Below, in pieces: positions 38,525 through 48,233 of a stretch of 64,000 nucleotides of DNA. The notes below the pieces were generated by a model that did not search any database, had not been told where the DNA came from, and saw only the letters and a program-made list of their open reading frames with translations. Made by a program: the position numbers and the translations under genes. This stretch comes from Pseudoalteromonas sp. A601 (lineage in GTDB: Bacteria > Pseudomonadota > Gammaproteobacteria > Enterobacterales > Alteromonadaceae). Every line of letters begins with the position of its first letter. The first letter of the stretch is position 1. The stretch spans positions 124,001-188,000 of the forward strand of contig NZ_MXQF01000006.1 in assembly GCF_002165575.1 (NCBI RefSeq). Direction: 5' to 3'.

Positions 38525-40435
38525 ATGAGAAATTACAAAAAACTGATAACGTTCGTATCACTAGCGTTGCTTTCCTCTAACTATGCCAATAGTCAGGAAA
38601 ACAATGATTTAATAAAGCCCAATGTCGTTATATTTTATGCAGATGATTTAGGTTGGCAAGACACATCATTAAATGATTTAGATGACCCCGTTGTATGGGA
38701 AACCCCAAACATTACAGAATTAGCAAAAGACTCTGTCAATTTTACTAATGGATATTCCCCCGCACCTACGTGTGCACCTTCACGAGCAGCCCTTTTAAGC
38801 GGCTTACATCCGGTGAAAACAGGCATAACCAATGTGTCTGGAGGAGGGGTTCCAGCCGCGAAGAGATCAGAAAAGTACATTACCCCCTATTTTCCAATTG
38901 GGTTGATGCCAGAGCATTTTACTATCGCAGAAGCGTTAAAAATGAATGGCTACAGAACGGGGCATGTCGGAAAATGGCATGCCGGATCGCTTCAGATTCA
39001 AAGCTCAAAGAATCAAGGTTTTGATTTTGTTAATGAATCTAGAGGCGCGCATCAAGGTCCTAAAGGTTCAAATAATCGCGTAAACTATTTTGCGACCCAT
39101 GATAAAAATGATAAATATCGCTTAAGTGACGAAAAATACTACCCGTTCACAAAAAAATCGCCTGAGGGAATTTCATACCCAACTGACGAAGTGACTGAAA
39201 GTGCACTTGAGTTCATGAGTAAAAACAAAGAAGAACCTTTCTTTTTATATATGGCCCATTGGATGGTGCATTACCCAATTCACACTAAGAACCGAGAATT
39301 ATTACAATATTATTCTGATAAATTAGGTATGGATTTCCCTACGGAAGATGTAGACATGACTAAGGGCGGACAAAACAACCCTTATTTTGGTGCAATGGTG
39401 ACCACGTTAGATTGGAGCCTAGGACGTGTTGTTAATTATTTAAAGAAAACAGACGACCCTAGAAATCCAGGTAAAAAGTTATACGACACAACCTACATAT
39501 TTTTCTCATCTGACAATGGTGGCGCCGAAAAACGTAGATTCGAAGTAATGTCAGATAATGCACCTTTGGATAAGGGTAAAAAATACACTCAAGAAGGTGG
39601 GATCAGAGTTCCCATGCTTGTTTCGGGACCAAACATTGCTAAAGGAAGAACAAAGGATGTTTTAATCAACCAGTTAGATTTCTATCCTACACTGTTAAAT
39701 CTTACCAAGAGTAAAATCCCAGAAAAATATAGCTCGAATTTGGATGGTTTAGATATTTCGGGAGTGTTACTCAATAATGAAGATGACGTCAAAGATAGTA
39801 ATGGCAATACCAGAGAAGAGTTATGGTGGCATTACCCGTTCGGTCTCGATTCTACACAACAGTCTGCGATAAGATCTGGAGACTTTAAGTTATATAAAAA
39901 CTTTTTGAGCGGTGATTACCTTCTATATCGTTTATACAAAAATGGTAAACGACATGATCTAGAAGAAATGCATAATATCGCCAAACAAGAACCCGAGGTT
40001 GTTAAAACGTTATCGCAAAAATTAGAGAAATATCTAAAAGATTATGATGCAAAATATCCTCATAAAGATCCTACTCGATTTAAAGATAAAGCACATAAAG
40101 AACAAGTAGCCCGTATCCCGAGCATTGTTAATGACGATTTTGATGCTAAATCTCGCCAAGTTTCTATGACATTAGCAAAAGGTAACACTAACGTTGTTGA
40201 GAGTTATGCCCTTATAAAAATATCAGACGAGGCTAAAGCAAACAAAAAAGCGAAGAAAGGCAAAAAAGTTAAGAAAAAGAAAGTTAAATCCACGTATATA
40301 AAAATACCGGTAGATGTTGCTGCTAATAAGCTAGATTACACATTTACGGTGCCTAAAGAAGCGAAAGAATATGGTCTCATTTTAATTGATGAAAATCAGT
40401 TTATGGTTAAAAGTAAATTTCATACCGTAAATTAA
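38525..40435 (+). CDS. S1-family sulfatase with C-terminal extension
   Basis: A 636-residue exported sulfatase. Signal peptide to about YANSQE; FYADDLGWQD; CAPSRAALLSGLHP with Cys83 as formylglycine precursor; GKWHAGSL (an Ala where most have Leu); FFSSDNGGAEKRR; QEGGIRVPMLVSGP. It has the same C-terminal module as 17584 and 27526, here interrupted by a lysine-rich insertion around residues 575-595 (KANKKAKKGKKVKKKK) and ending LIDENQFMVKS. The insert is unique among the four paralogues. It lies downstream of the receptor and lipoprotein genes but behind a strong terminator. Confidence 0.92.
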   Translation: MRNYKKLITFVSLALLSSNYANSQENNDLIKPNVVIFYADDLGWQDTSLNDLDDPVVWETPNITELAKDSVNFTNGYSPAPTCAPSRAALLSGLHPVKTGITNVSGGGVPAAKRSEKYITPYFPIGLMPEHFTIAEALKMNGYRTGHVGKWHAGSLQIQSSKNQGFDFVNESRGAHQGPKGSNNRVNYFATHDKNDKYRLSDEKYYPFTKKSPEGISYPTDEVTESALEFMSKNKEEPFFLYMAHWMVHYPIHTKNRELLQYYSDKLGMDFPTEDVDMTKGGQNNPYFGAMVTTLDWSLGRVVNYLKKTDDPRNPGKKLYDTTYIFFSSDNGGAEKRRFEVMSDNAPLDKGKKYTQEGGIRVPMLVSGPNIAKGRTKDVLINQLDFYPTLLNLTKSKIPEKYSSNLDGLDISGVLLNNEDDVKDSNGNTREELWWHYPFGLDSTQQSAIRSGDFKLYKNFLSGDYLLYRLYKNGKRHDLEEMHNIAKQEPEVVKTLSQKLEKYLKDYDAKYPHKDPTRFKDKAHKEQVARIPSIVNDDFDAKSRQVSMTLAKGNTNVVESYALIKISDEAKANKKAKKGKKVKKKKVKSTYIKIPVDVAANKLDYTFTVPKEAKEYGLILIDENQFMVKSKFHTVN

Positions 40436-40488
40436 TTGGCCTAGGTAACTTATATAGTTAATTTATATAGTTATTTTACGTAAACTTT

Positions 40489-40511
40489 AGCCCACTGCCA
40501 TGCAGTGGGCT
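40489..40511 (+). terminator. Hairpin terminator after sulfatase
   Basis: AGCCCACTGC and GCAGTGGGCT form a perfect 10-bp stem around loop CAT, 53 bases after the stop. Confidence 0.65.
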
Positions 40512-40828
40512 TGCATTCGTTAAATCTACTCCCCGCGCGCTCAGTTGCAGACAACTCCTTTAAATTTGCAATATCAATCATCTCTAGTGTTCTACTCATT
40601 TAAAGTGACCAACTTTAATTATACCAATTTGGCATTACGCCACAAATACAAAAGTCACCCCTGTTGAGTACGCTTATTTTATGTACTTTTCGATCAATTT
40701 CACCCTCAAGTAAATCATATGTAAAATATGATTTTAAATATGATTTACATAAAGGTGATTTATGTTAGTCTTGAGTTATACGCTTTACTCAATAATATGG
40801 GTGAAATAAAATCAAAGGGAAAGCAGAA
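40512..40828. other. Promoter region of the two-sulfatase operon
   Basis: About 317 bases. It includes the long inverted repeat at 40710-40748; otherwise I see no gene. Confidence 0.5.
40710..40748 (+). promoter_or_regulatory. Nested inverted repeat upstream of sulfatase operon
   Basis: GTAAATCATAT and ATATGATTTAC are exact inverted 11-bp arms; between them lies TAAAATATGATTTTA, itself nearly palindromic. Outer TCACC (about 40700) and GGTGA (about 40754) extend the symmetry. It is 80 bases before the start, an operator or cruciform candidate unlike the IclR-type dyad. Confidence 0.5.
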
Positions 40829-42316
40829 ATGAATAAATATAAATTTGCTAAAGTAGTAAAGAATATTGACTTGACTAGTTGCGCAGTATCCAGGCTATTA
40901 AGACAGGCTAAGATCGTGGCGTTAACGAGCTTAGTCAGTCTGACACTCAACGCCTGCGGTTCTGCAATAGATGCTAACGATGGAACAAATTCGCCAGAAA
41001 AACTCTTGGTAAAGCAACCCAATATTATTTATATTTTTGCTGATGATTGGGGATGGGGAGATTTAAGTGTTCATGGTAATGAGCAAGTAAAGACACCCAA
41101 TATCGATAAATTAGCTAAGGAGGGGACTGATTTTTACCAATTTTCAGTGAGTAGCCCTGTTTGTTCTCCTAGTCGTGCGGCGGTGATGACAGGGCAATTT
41201 CCCTCTAGAAACAATATTAATCAACATTTTGCAACCATCGAACATCATGAACGTGCGGGTATGCCTGATTGGCTTGACGCTGAAGCTGAAATGTTACCAC
41301 GTATTCTCAAAAATGCAGGTTATGCTACAGCACATTTTGGCAAATGGCATTTAACCAATGTACAAATTAAAGATGCGCCGCTGCCAACTGAGTACGGCTA
41401 CGACGAATACGGTGCATTTAATTTACCCGGCTACAATATGCCTCCATCCGAGACTGCCACGCAAGCCATTGACTTCATTAGACGCCACAAAGACCAACCG
41501 TTTTTTGTTAACTTGTGGATCCATGAAACACACACGCCACATTATCCAGAACCTGCATTAATGAAAGAGTATGGGCATTTGAAAGAGCAAGAAATGCTTT
41601 ACTCAGCCATTATTGCGGCAGGAGATCGTGATGTTGGAAAAATTATGGCATTACTCAAAGAACTGAATATTGATGACAATACCTTAGTTATATTTAGCTC
41701 AGATAATGGCCCTGAAGTCACAGGGGAAAGAAAATTTATGAATGATGATTCAACCGGTCCAGGCTTTGGTACTTATTATTCTGTGGGTAAAACACTAGGC
41801 TTGAAAGGCGCTAAACGTTCACTCTATGCAGGTGGAGTGCGCGTACCTTTTATTGCGCGTTGGCCTGGCGTTGTGCCTGCTGGCGTTATTGATAAAACAT
41901 CAATGTTAAATGCGGTTGATTTACTGCCCACTTTTGCTGATCTTGCAGGCGCTACACTACCATCAAAATATGTGTCTGATGGAGAAAGCATACGTTTGGC
42001 GCTTACTGGTGAGACCTTTGCGCGAAGCAAAGTTATGTATTGGGTATGGCCACCGGGAAAAGGAAGTAAAAGCACGGCAACACCCAATTGGCCAAATTAC
42101 GGAATACAGAGAGGGGACTGGAAACTGTTAGTCAATGATAGCCTTGGGATAGAAGAATTATACCAAGTAAAAGAAGATTGGTACGAGAAAACGAATGTTG
42201 CTGAACAAAACCCTAAGGTTGTAAAAGCGCTTCGCGCTGAAATGCTTCGCTTACAGCAAGAGTTCCCCTCAACTATTTCTGAACATGTGAAATCTACATT
42301 GCGGGATAAAGGTTAA
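40829..42316 (+). CDS. S1-family sulfatase, lipoprotein
   Basis: A 495-residue sulfatase with a lipobox (LTLNACGS, Cys43), so anchored in a membrane, unlike its soluble paralogue at 14138. The N-terminal extension before the hydrophobic stretch is long (about 28 residues), and a start further inside is possible. Motifs: IFADDWGWGD, CSPSRAAVMTGQFP with Cys112 as formylglycine precursor, GKWHLTNV, FSSDNGPEVTG, GLKGAKRSLYAGGVRVP (Ala for the usual Glu in YEGG). Shares HFATIEHHE and MPDWLDA with 14138. The next sulfatase starts 3 bases after its stop. Confidence 0.9.
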   Translation: MNKYKFAKVVKNIDLTSCAVSRLLRQAKIVALTSLVSLTLNACGSAIDANDGTNSPEKLLVKQPNIIYIFADDWGWGDLSVHGNEQVKTPNIDKLAKEGTDFYQFSVSSPVCSPSRAAVMTGQFPSRNNINQHFATIEHHERAGMPDWLDAEAEMLPRILKNAGYATAHFGKWHLTNVQIKDAPLPTEYGYDEYGAFNLPGYNMPPSETATQAIDFIRRHKDQPFFVNLWIHETHTPHYPEPALMKEYGHLKEQEMLYSAIIAAGDRDVGKIMALLKELNIDDNTLVIFSSDNGPEVTGERKFMNDDSTGPGFGTYYSVGKTLGLKGAKRSLYAGGVRVPFIARWPGVVPAGVIDKTSMLNAVDLLPTFADLAGATLPSKYVSDGESIRLALTGETFARSKVMYWVWPPGKGSKSTATPNWPNYGIQRGDWKLLVNDSLGIEELYQVKEDWYEKTNVAEQNPKVVKALRAEMLRLQQEFPSTISEHVKSTLRDKG

Positions 42317-42318
42317 TT

Positions 42319-43788
42319 ATGACTATCAATAAATATAAAGCAAAATTAACTCAGGGTGTTGTTTCCTTGGTTGCTGGGCTAGCTTGTAATGCTGTATTTG
42401 CACAGCAACAACCGACACAACCGATAGAAAAATCACAACCTAATATTGTTATTATTTTTGCTGATGATATGGGGTATGGCGATATACAGGCTTATAACCC
42501 TGAGAGCAAAATAGCGACTCCTAACCTTAATGAAATGGCTGCCAATGGCGTGTCATTTACTGACGCGCATACATCGTCTGCTGTATGCACACCTTCTAGG
42601 TACTCATTGTTAACCGGTAGGTATGCATGGCGTACTCATTTAAAGCGTGGTGTATTAAGAGGGCATTCTCCCGCACTTATTGAGCCAAACCAAACCACCA
42701 TGGCCTCAATGTTAAAGTCGCAAGGTTACAATACGATAGCGGTTGGTAAGTGGCATATCGGTATTGGCTACCCTGAAACTGAATATTGGAGTAGATTGAC
42801 TAGAGGTCCAAATTCAGTCGGCTTTGACTATTTCTATGGGATACCGGCTTCGCTTGATATGGAGCCCTATGTCTTTATCGAAAATGAAACGTTGTCGACA
42901 CCATTAACAGGAAAAATTGTCGAAGGAAGTCAACATCGTCGAGGCGGTGGAGAAGGATTTTGGCGTAAAGGACTTATTGGCGATGGTTTTGAGCACCAAG
43001 ACGTATTACCCACGCTAACCAAAAAAGCGATTGAAAAAATTCAATTAGCGTCACAATCTGACGACAATAAGCCTTTCTTTTTATATTTCGCGTTACCAGC
43101 GCCACATACGCCTTGGTTACCCAGTAAAGCGTCACAAGGTAAAAGCGGCGCAGGTTATTACGGTGATTCTGTGATCGATGTGGATAATGTGGTAGGGCAG
43201 GTTAACGCTGAACTCAAACAGTTGGGCATTGCTGATAATACCATTGTTATTTACTCTTCAGATAACGGTGCGCATTGGACTGAAGATGATAAGAAAAAAT
43301 ATGGACATTACGCAAATGGCAAGCTTCGTGGTCAAAAAGCGGATATCCATGAAGGGGGTCATAGAGTACCTTTAATTATTAGCTGGCCTAAAAAATTTGT
43401 TGAAGGCAAAGTCAGTTCATCATTAGTGGTACTTAATGATTTGTTGGTCACATTGGCTTCTATTACGGGCGCGAATGTTAAACAGCTGGATAGCTTAGAT
43501 AGTGTCGATTTTTCATCTGAATTAGTGGCAAAACAAAACATCGATTACGATCGTGGTGCCATTATCCATCACTCGCATAGAGGTATGTTTGCTATTCGAA
43601 GAGGTGATTGGAAGCTTGTCGAAGGTCAAGGCAGTGGTGGTTTTACACGCGTTAAGCCAGATGGACAAAAAATGCAGTTATATAACCTGAAAGATGATCC
43701 GGCAGAAACCACTAATCTATTTGTAAAGCGACCTAAGATAGCTAAGCAATTACTGATTGAGCTTCAGCAAATTCGAAATAAAAAGTAA
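42319..43788 (+). CDS. S1-family sulfatase
   Basis: A 489-residue exported sulfatase translated directly behind the preceding one (stop at 42316, start at 42319). Signal peptide to about NAVFAQ; IFADDMGYGD; CTPSRYSLLTGRYAW with Cys90 as formylglycine precursor; GKWHIGIGY; YSSDNGAHW; KADIHEGGHRVPLIISWP. It belongs with 24091 and 55040 by the shared TDAHxSSAxC and NPxSKI segments. A weak A/T hairpin (43802-43820) follows, then about 260 bases without a gene before the next reading frame; that spacer contains a CTGCCA/TGGCAG inverted repeat near 43929-43977. Confidence 0.92.
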   Translation: MTINKYKAKLTQGVVSLVAGLACNAVFAQQQPTQPIEKSQPNIVIIFADDMGYGDIQAYNPESKIATPNLNEMAANGVSFTDAHTSSAVCTPSRYSLLTGRYAWRTHLKRGVLRGHSPALIEPNQTTMASMLKSQGYNTIAVGKWHIGIGYPETEYWSRLTRGPNSVGFDYFYGIPASLDMEPYVFIENETLSTPLTGKIVEGSQHRRGGGEGFWRKGLIGDGFEHQDVLPTLTKKAIEKIQLASQSDDNKPFFLYFALPAPHTPWLPSKASQGKSGAGYYGDSVIDVDNVVGQVNAELKQLGIADNTIVIYSSDNGAHWTEDDKKKYGHYANGKLRGQKADIHEGGHRVPLIISWPKKFVEGKVSSSLVVLNDLLVTLASITGANVKQLDSLDSVDFSSELVAKQNIDYDRGAIIHHSHRGMFAIRRGDWKLVEGQGSGGFTRVKPDGQKMQLYNLKDDPAETTNLFVKRPKIAKQLLIELQQIRNKK

Positions 43789-44048
43789 TGATCGACAATA
43801 ACTATAAACAATATTTATAGCTATTTATGTGTTTGTATTTAGGCTTTTGTTCCTGTTATTAAAAAACAGCGATAAAAAGTCAGTTAATAAAAAGCAGAAA
43901 TCGAATAACTAAACTGAGTAAACCTATGCTGCCAGAGCCCTTATCTTGCCTTCACTAGAAGATACTTGGGCATGGCAGCCAATTGTGACGAAGACACTAA
44001 AGTACAGGTATTTAATACCATCTTTCTTAAATAATAAGTAAATAAACA

Positions 44049-45242
44049 ATGTTAAAAAAGACAATTAAAACACTATCCTTGCTTACCGGTTTTGTGTGTT
44101 CAAATCAGGTGTTGGCAACAAATTTAGATAAATATCCCGAATTTTCTTGGGATACGGTACCGTTATATATGCACGTTTGGAAACAGACGTCATATACCAA
44201 GGACGAACTTAACTATCTGGCACAATTTCCACTTATCACGATAGAAAAAGCACAGGGTAATAAAGAAGGGTCTATACAAAAGGGTACTTTAAAAGCAGCG
44301 CGTGAAATTAAAGCAATTAACCCAACAAGTAAGATACTTTATTATAAAAATATAGTGATAGATTGGAACAGTGGCGTGAGTAAAGAACTCGCCAATATCC
44401 CCAATGGATATTTGCAAGCTGAAAATGGCGATTATCCTGTGGTGAATGCTCAAAGTAAGGCAAAGTTTTTCGACATCACCAAAGAAAGCGTTCAACACTG
44501 GTGGCTTAAAGATGCAAGTGCAATGGTTGCAGATGAGTCAATAGATGGCCTATTTATCGATGCCAATATTAAAGTACTGATTGGTACCTACTTTGCTAAT
44601 GCAAAGAAGTTGGGACAAGATAAAGCCGATGCGTTAATTACTGGTTACCATGACTTACTCAGCACAATTAATGAAAAATTCAGAAAAGATAACATTATTA
44701 TCGGCAATATTATTAGAGCACGCTTTGATAATGCAGGGCTAGAATACATAGAATATTTTGATGGCTCATATTTTGAAGGGTTCGAGCATAACGTTGGAGG
44801 TATTTCCAAGCCTGACTATCTTGTAAAAGGGATTGAGGCAGGTCAAAAGGCTGGTCAAGAAGGAAAAATTTTAGCCTTTACTGCAGGGCTTGGTGAAGCA
44901 TTAAAAAAAGACAGTTCAGAAATAGGGCTAGATGAAGCCCGAGGGAAAATAGATAGTGTTCAAAATATACAGAAACGTTTAGATTATCTAACAGCAATTT
45001 TTTTGGTTATGGCCGAAAAATATAGTTACTTTTACCCGCATGATGGTTTTGGTGTAAAAACCGATAGACAAGGTGTACAACAAAATCGAACCTGGATGCA
45101 TATGTTTCCCTCATTTAAAAATAGACTCGGTGCGCCGAAAGGACCAGCGAAAAGATCAGGCTACATTTTTACTCGGGAATTCGAATACTGTTCTGTGTAC
45201 CTCAATGTCGAAACTGGCGAAGCTAGGTTAACGTGGAAGTAA
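44049..45242 (+). CDS. Exported putative TIM-barrel glycoside hydrolase, family not assigned
   Basis: A 397-residue protein with a signal peptide ending around VLATN. The pattern fits a (beta/alpha)8 hydrolase: PLITIEKAQGN, SKILYYKNIVIDWN, then SIDGLFIDANIKV with Asp171 at a strand end, DNIIIGNIIRARF, and YIEYFDGSYFEGFEH with Glu243/Glu246, an acid pair plausible for catalysis. The C-terminal end has YSYFYPHDGFG and a short beta tail. It stands alone between a sulfatase pair and the GH95-like gene. I do not recognise a CAZy family with confidence; endo-fucanase families of about 400 residues such as GH168 are worth testing. That suggestion is context-based. Confidence 0.7.
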   Translation: MLKKTIKTLSLLTGFVCSNQVLATNLDKYPEFSWDTVPLYMHVWKQTSYTKDELNYLAQFPLITIEKAQGNKEGSIQKGTLKAAREIKAINPTSKILYYKNIVIDWNSGVSKELANIPNGYLQAENGDYPVVNAQSKAKFFDITKESVQHWWLKDASAMVADESIDGLFIDANIKVLIGTYFANAKKLGQDKADALITGYHDLLSTINEKFRKDNIIIGNIIRARFDNAGLEYIEYFDGSYFEGFEHNVGGISKPDYLVKGIEAGQKAGQEGKILAFTAGLGEALKKDSSEIGLDEARGKIDSVQNIQKRLDYLTAIFLVMAEKYSYFYPHDGFGVKTDRQGVQQNRTWMHMFPSFKNRLGAPKGPAKRSGYIFTREFEYCSVYLNVETGEARLTWK

Positions 45243-45552
45243 TGGTGCTGTATTGACAGAGCAGGCAATCAGTTAGTAACGAGGGCTGTAAAGCATTTAT
45301 GCTGATCGATGCTAAGCGCAATGTACATACCGATAAGTCTTATCGCAATGGGGCTAGCAGCAGGGCTTACATATCTGTGATGCCGCATTTAATAAACATG
45401 ATATTAAAGTACTTTTAAATATTTCGTTTCATATGTTAAATAATGTTTTAAATGTTATTTTTGTTGCTATAATATTCGTACACAAAGCAATCATTCATTT
45501 TTATAGTTAATCGAATTAAGAACTGAATGAGAATATAAAGTAGGGAAATATC
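45243..45552. other. Promoter region of the GH95-like gene, possible relic
   Basis: A 310-base spacer with the candidate operator at 45436-45450. Around 45303-45420 one plus frame stays open without a start (LIDAKRNVHTDKSYRNG and on) and could be the tail of a lost gene; not assignable. Confidence 0.4.
45436..45450 (+). promoter_or_regulatory. Candidate IclR-type operator
   Basis: TTAAATA-A-TGTTTTA, 103 bases before the GH95-like start; two mismatches in the left half and one in the right against TGAAACA-N-TGTTTCA. Confidence 0.35.
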
Positions 45553-48021
45553 TTGGTTAATTATCACTCTATAAAAAATAAAATGAAAACCCTTAAAACC
45601 GTGCAGCTTAAATCTGTTGGGTTTGCGTTGGGAACCTTGTTATTAGTGTCTTGCTCAAGCGGCAGTGAAGAGGTTGCCGCAGGTGACTTGGTTAAGCCTC
45701 AAATAGATGTAAATATTGATTACAAATCTTTTTTATCGCAACAAGATCTTATTTGGGATCGTATCCCCAATAAATGGACTGTCGCGCCTTATACCGGTAA
45801 CGGTAATGTTGGTTTTTTATTCTACCAGGCTGAAAATGAAGCAAAAAATGTTATTTCCATACACACTGGAAGACATGATTATTATGACCATCGCTTACCC
45901 TACAAGGGTGAGGAAATGCTATGGATTTATCGAGGTAGATTGCCATTAGGGCACTTTAATCTTACCTCTAAAGGCGATATTGAAGACGTAGACTTGAGAC
46001 TGGGTTTATATGACGCAGAACTTACTGGTGAAATAACCACAACGCTTGGTTCATATAAGATTAAAGGCATCACGCATAGTGACGAAGATGTCATCTATTT
46101 CGAAACAGACGCAGCAAATGGTGAGTCAATCGTAATTAGCTGGCATCCAGATGAGCCATACCCACCAGTAAAAGGCTTTTTCGATAGAGGAAGGGGCCCA
46201 AAATCAGCGGGTTGGGATCGCATGCGTAATGCACCTATGCCTATGCCCGAAAAAGTCTCTTTGTTCAAAGAAGATGACATGAATTTCAGTTTTCAACCTT
46301 TATACCAACACCGCGGTGAAACCACAGTAGGTTGGGAAGTCGTTGGAAAAGAGTCAGGTAAACAATATTTATCAGCCAGTATTCATCATAGTTTCCCTGA
46401 AAAAAACAGTCACGAGAAAGTAAAAGCGAATCTATTAACTGCGCGTAAGATGTTAAAAGAAAATACCTTTTTCGACACCCATCAAGCGTGGTGGCATAGT
46501 TATTATCCTCAGAGTTTTTTAACTATCGGAGAGCCTGAAAAAGAAGCCTTTTATTGGATACAAATGTACAAATTAGCCTCTGCTAGTCGCGGCGATGGAC
46601 CTATTCTTGACTTAATGGGACCATGGTACAACGATACCTTCTGGCCAATGGTTTGGGGTGATTTAAATGTTCAGCTAATTTATTGGACACACTTAACAGC
46701 GAATCGCATGGAATTAGGTGAATCATTAGTAAATAACATTGATAAATATCACGATAATTTAACCGGGAATGTACCTAAACATTGGTCTGATAGTGCTGCT
46801 GTAGGTGCGTTATTTCCGCAAGACATGAAGTCTACTAATGGTGGTAAAGTACCTGACATGTTGGCTTGGTTGTTACATGATTATTGGTTGCATTATACGT
46901 ACTTAGGTGACAAGAAAAAATTACGTGATGGTTTATTTCCTATCTTACGTAAAACAGGGAATAGTTATTTAAATTACCTGAAAGATAATGCTTTAGTGTC
47001 TGACGATGGCACCATTCATATCAAACATAGTTGGTCTCCTGAGTATAAACCTGGTCGTGGTCAGGACATCAATTTTACGATTGGCTTGCTTCGCTGGACA
47101 TTTGAAACACTAATCGAACTTGATGAAACTAATAATATTAATGATCCACTTGTCGCACAATGGAAACACGTATTAGACAATCTTGTACCATTTCAAGTTG
47201 ATGAGAATGGTTTGAGAATAGGCAAAGATATTCCGTTTGATAAACCTCATCGCCATTATTCACATTTGCTTCCAATATACCCTTTAGCACAATTGAATGT
47301 TGATAACGAAGAAGATGCTAAGTTAGCACGCACCTCAGTTGATCATTGGTTAAAGGTGACTATGGATCCTTCAAGTAAAGCCCAAAAAGCTATGAAAGTA
47401 ACAGGTTACACCGCAACAGGTGCAAGCTCTATTTATGCCACCCTAGGTGACGGTGAGCAAGCCTATAAATATTTAGACTTTTTCATTAATCATAAAAATG
47501 TGTCACCCACTACAATGTACGCAGAAGTGAAAACGCAACCCGTAATAGAAAGTCCACTATCGTATGCAACATCAGTGCACGACATGTTATTACAAAGTTG
47601 GGGCGGTAAAGTTAGAGTGTTTCCTGCAATACCCCAACATTGGGAAGATTTGGCGTTTCACCAACTACGTACACAAGGTGCTTTCTTAGTAACAGCTAAG
47701 AAAACTGAGGGGGAAACACAATTTGTAGAACTACAGAGTTTAGTGGGAACGCCTTTAGTTATTAACCCTGATATTGCGAATCCAACAATCTATATTGATG
47801 GTAAGTTGGCTGATACCACCCTTGTTAGACAAGATGAAAATGGTTTTTTCCACATCGAACTGGCCAAGGGCGAACGAGTTTTATTTATGTCGCCACACAT
47901 ATCTCAAAAAGACTTGTTTATTAGCTCACAGGATATTGAAAAGTCACAGCAAAATTTATTTGGTCTAAGCGAAAAAACTAAGCGTTTGCCTTCTCATACG
48001 TATTATTATGGTGAGAAATGA
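45553..48021 (+). CDS. GH95-like glycoside hydrolase, lipoprotein, altered catalytic positions
   Basis: An 822-residue lipoprotein (lipobox LLLVSC, Cys34). TTG 45553 has AGGGA 6-11 bases upstream; ATG 45583 is the alternative without such a site. The GH95 layout is visible: N-terminal beta domain (about 55-290), then an (alpha/alpha)6 barrel with WGDLNVQLIYW, SWSPEY (Glu497), HRHYSHLLPIYPL (566-578) and a C-terminal MLLQSWGGKVRVFPAIPQHW. Canonical GH95 enzymes have N-x-N at the first motif and QIDGNFG before MLLQS; here they read D370-L-N372 and VIESPLS (Glu666). It therefore looks like a divergent GH95-type enzyme, perhaps with another sugar or mechanism detail. Stands alone with its own promoter and terminator. 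Confidence 0.8.
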   Translation: MVNYHSIKNKMKTLKTVQLKSVGFALGTLLLVSCSSGSEEVAAGDLVKPQIDVNIDYKSFLSQQDLIWDRIPNKWTVAPYTGNGNVGFLFYQAENEAKNVISIHTGRHDYYDHRLPYKGEEMLWIYRGRLPLGHFNLTSKGDIEDVDLRLGLYDAELTGEITTTLGSYKIKGITHSDEDVIYFETDAANGESIVISWHPDEPYPPVKGFFDRGRGPKSAGWDRMRNAPMPMPEKVSLFKEDDMNFSFQPLYQHRGETTVGWEVVGKESGKQYLSASIHHSFPEKNSHEKVKANLLTARKMLKENTFFDTHQAWWHSYYPQSFLTIGEPEKEAFYWIQMYKLASASRGDGPILDLMGPWYNDTFWPMVWGDLNVQLIYWTHLTANRMELGESLVNNIDKYHDNLTGNVPKHWSDSAAVGALFPQDMKSTNGGKVPDMLAWLLHDYWLHYTYLGDKKKLRDGLFPILRKTGNSYLNYLKDNALVSDDGTIHIKHSWSPEYKPGRGQDINFTIGLLRWTFETLIELDETNNINDPLVAQWKHVLDNLVPFQVDENGLRIGKDIPFDKPHRHYSHLLPIYPLAQLNVDNEEDAKLARTSVDHWLKVTMDPSSKAQKAMKVTGYTATGASSIYATLGDGEQAYKYLDFFINHKNVSPTTMYAEVKTQPVIESPLSYATSVHDMLLQSWGGKVRVFPAIPQHWEDLAFHQLRTQGAFLVTAKKTEGETQFVELQSLVGTPLVINPDIANPTIYIDGKLADTTLVRQDENGFFHIELAKGERVLFMSPHISQKDLFISSQDIEKSQQNLFGLSEKTKRLPSHTYYYGEK

Positions 48022-48059
48022 GCTCAAGTTAAGTAAGTGTTGTAATATTTGATTTTGAA

Positions 48060-48083
48060 CAAGCGCTACCGTTGTAGCGCTTG
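48060..48083 (+). terminator. Hairpin terminator of the GH95-like gene
   Basis: CAAGCGCTAC and GTAGCGCTTG form a perfect 10-bp stem with loop CGTT, 39 bases after the stop, then CCTATTTGT. Confidence 0.7.
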
Positions 48084-48233
48084 CCTATTTGTAATTAAAT
48101 GTTAAATTTCAAAATGTTAATTCGTTTTCTAGTAACCCTATTTCCCAACCCCCAACTAACTAATTTTTTACTGCCTGAATAAGTTATATTTTCAGGCGTG
48201 AATTGTTTTCACTGTATGTCTTAGGAATATCGA

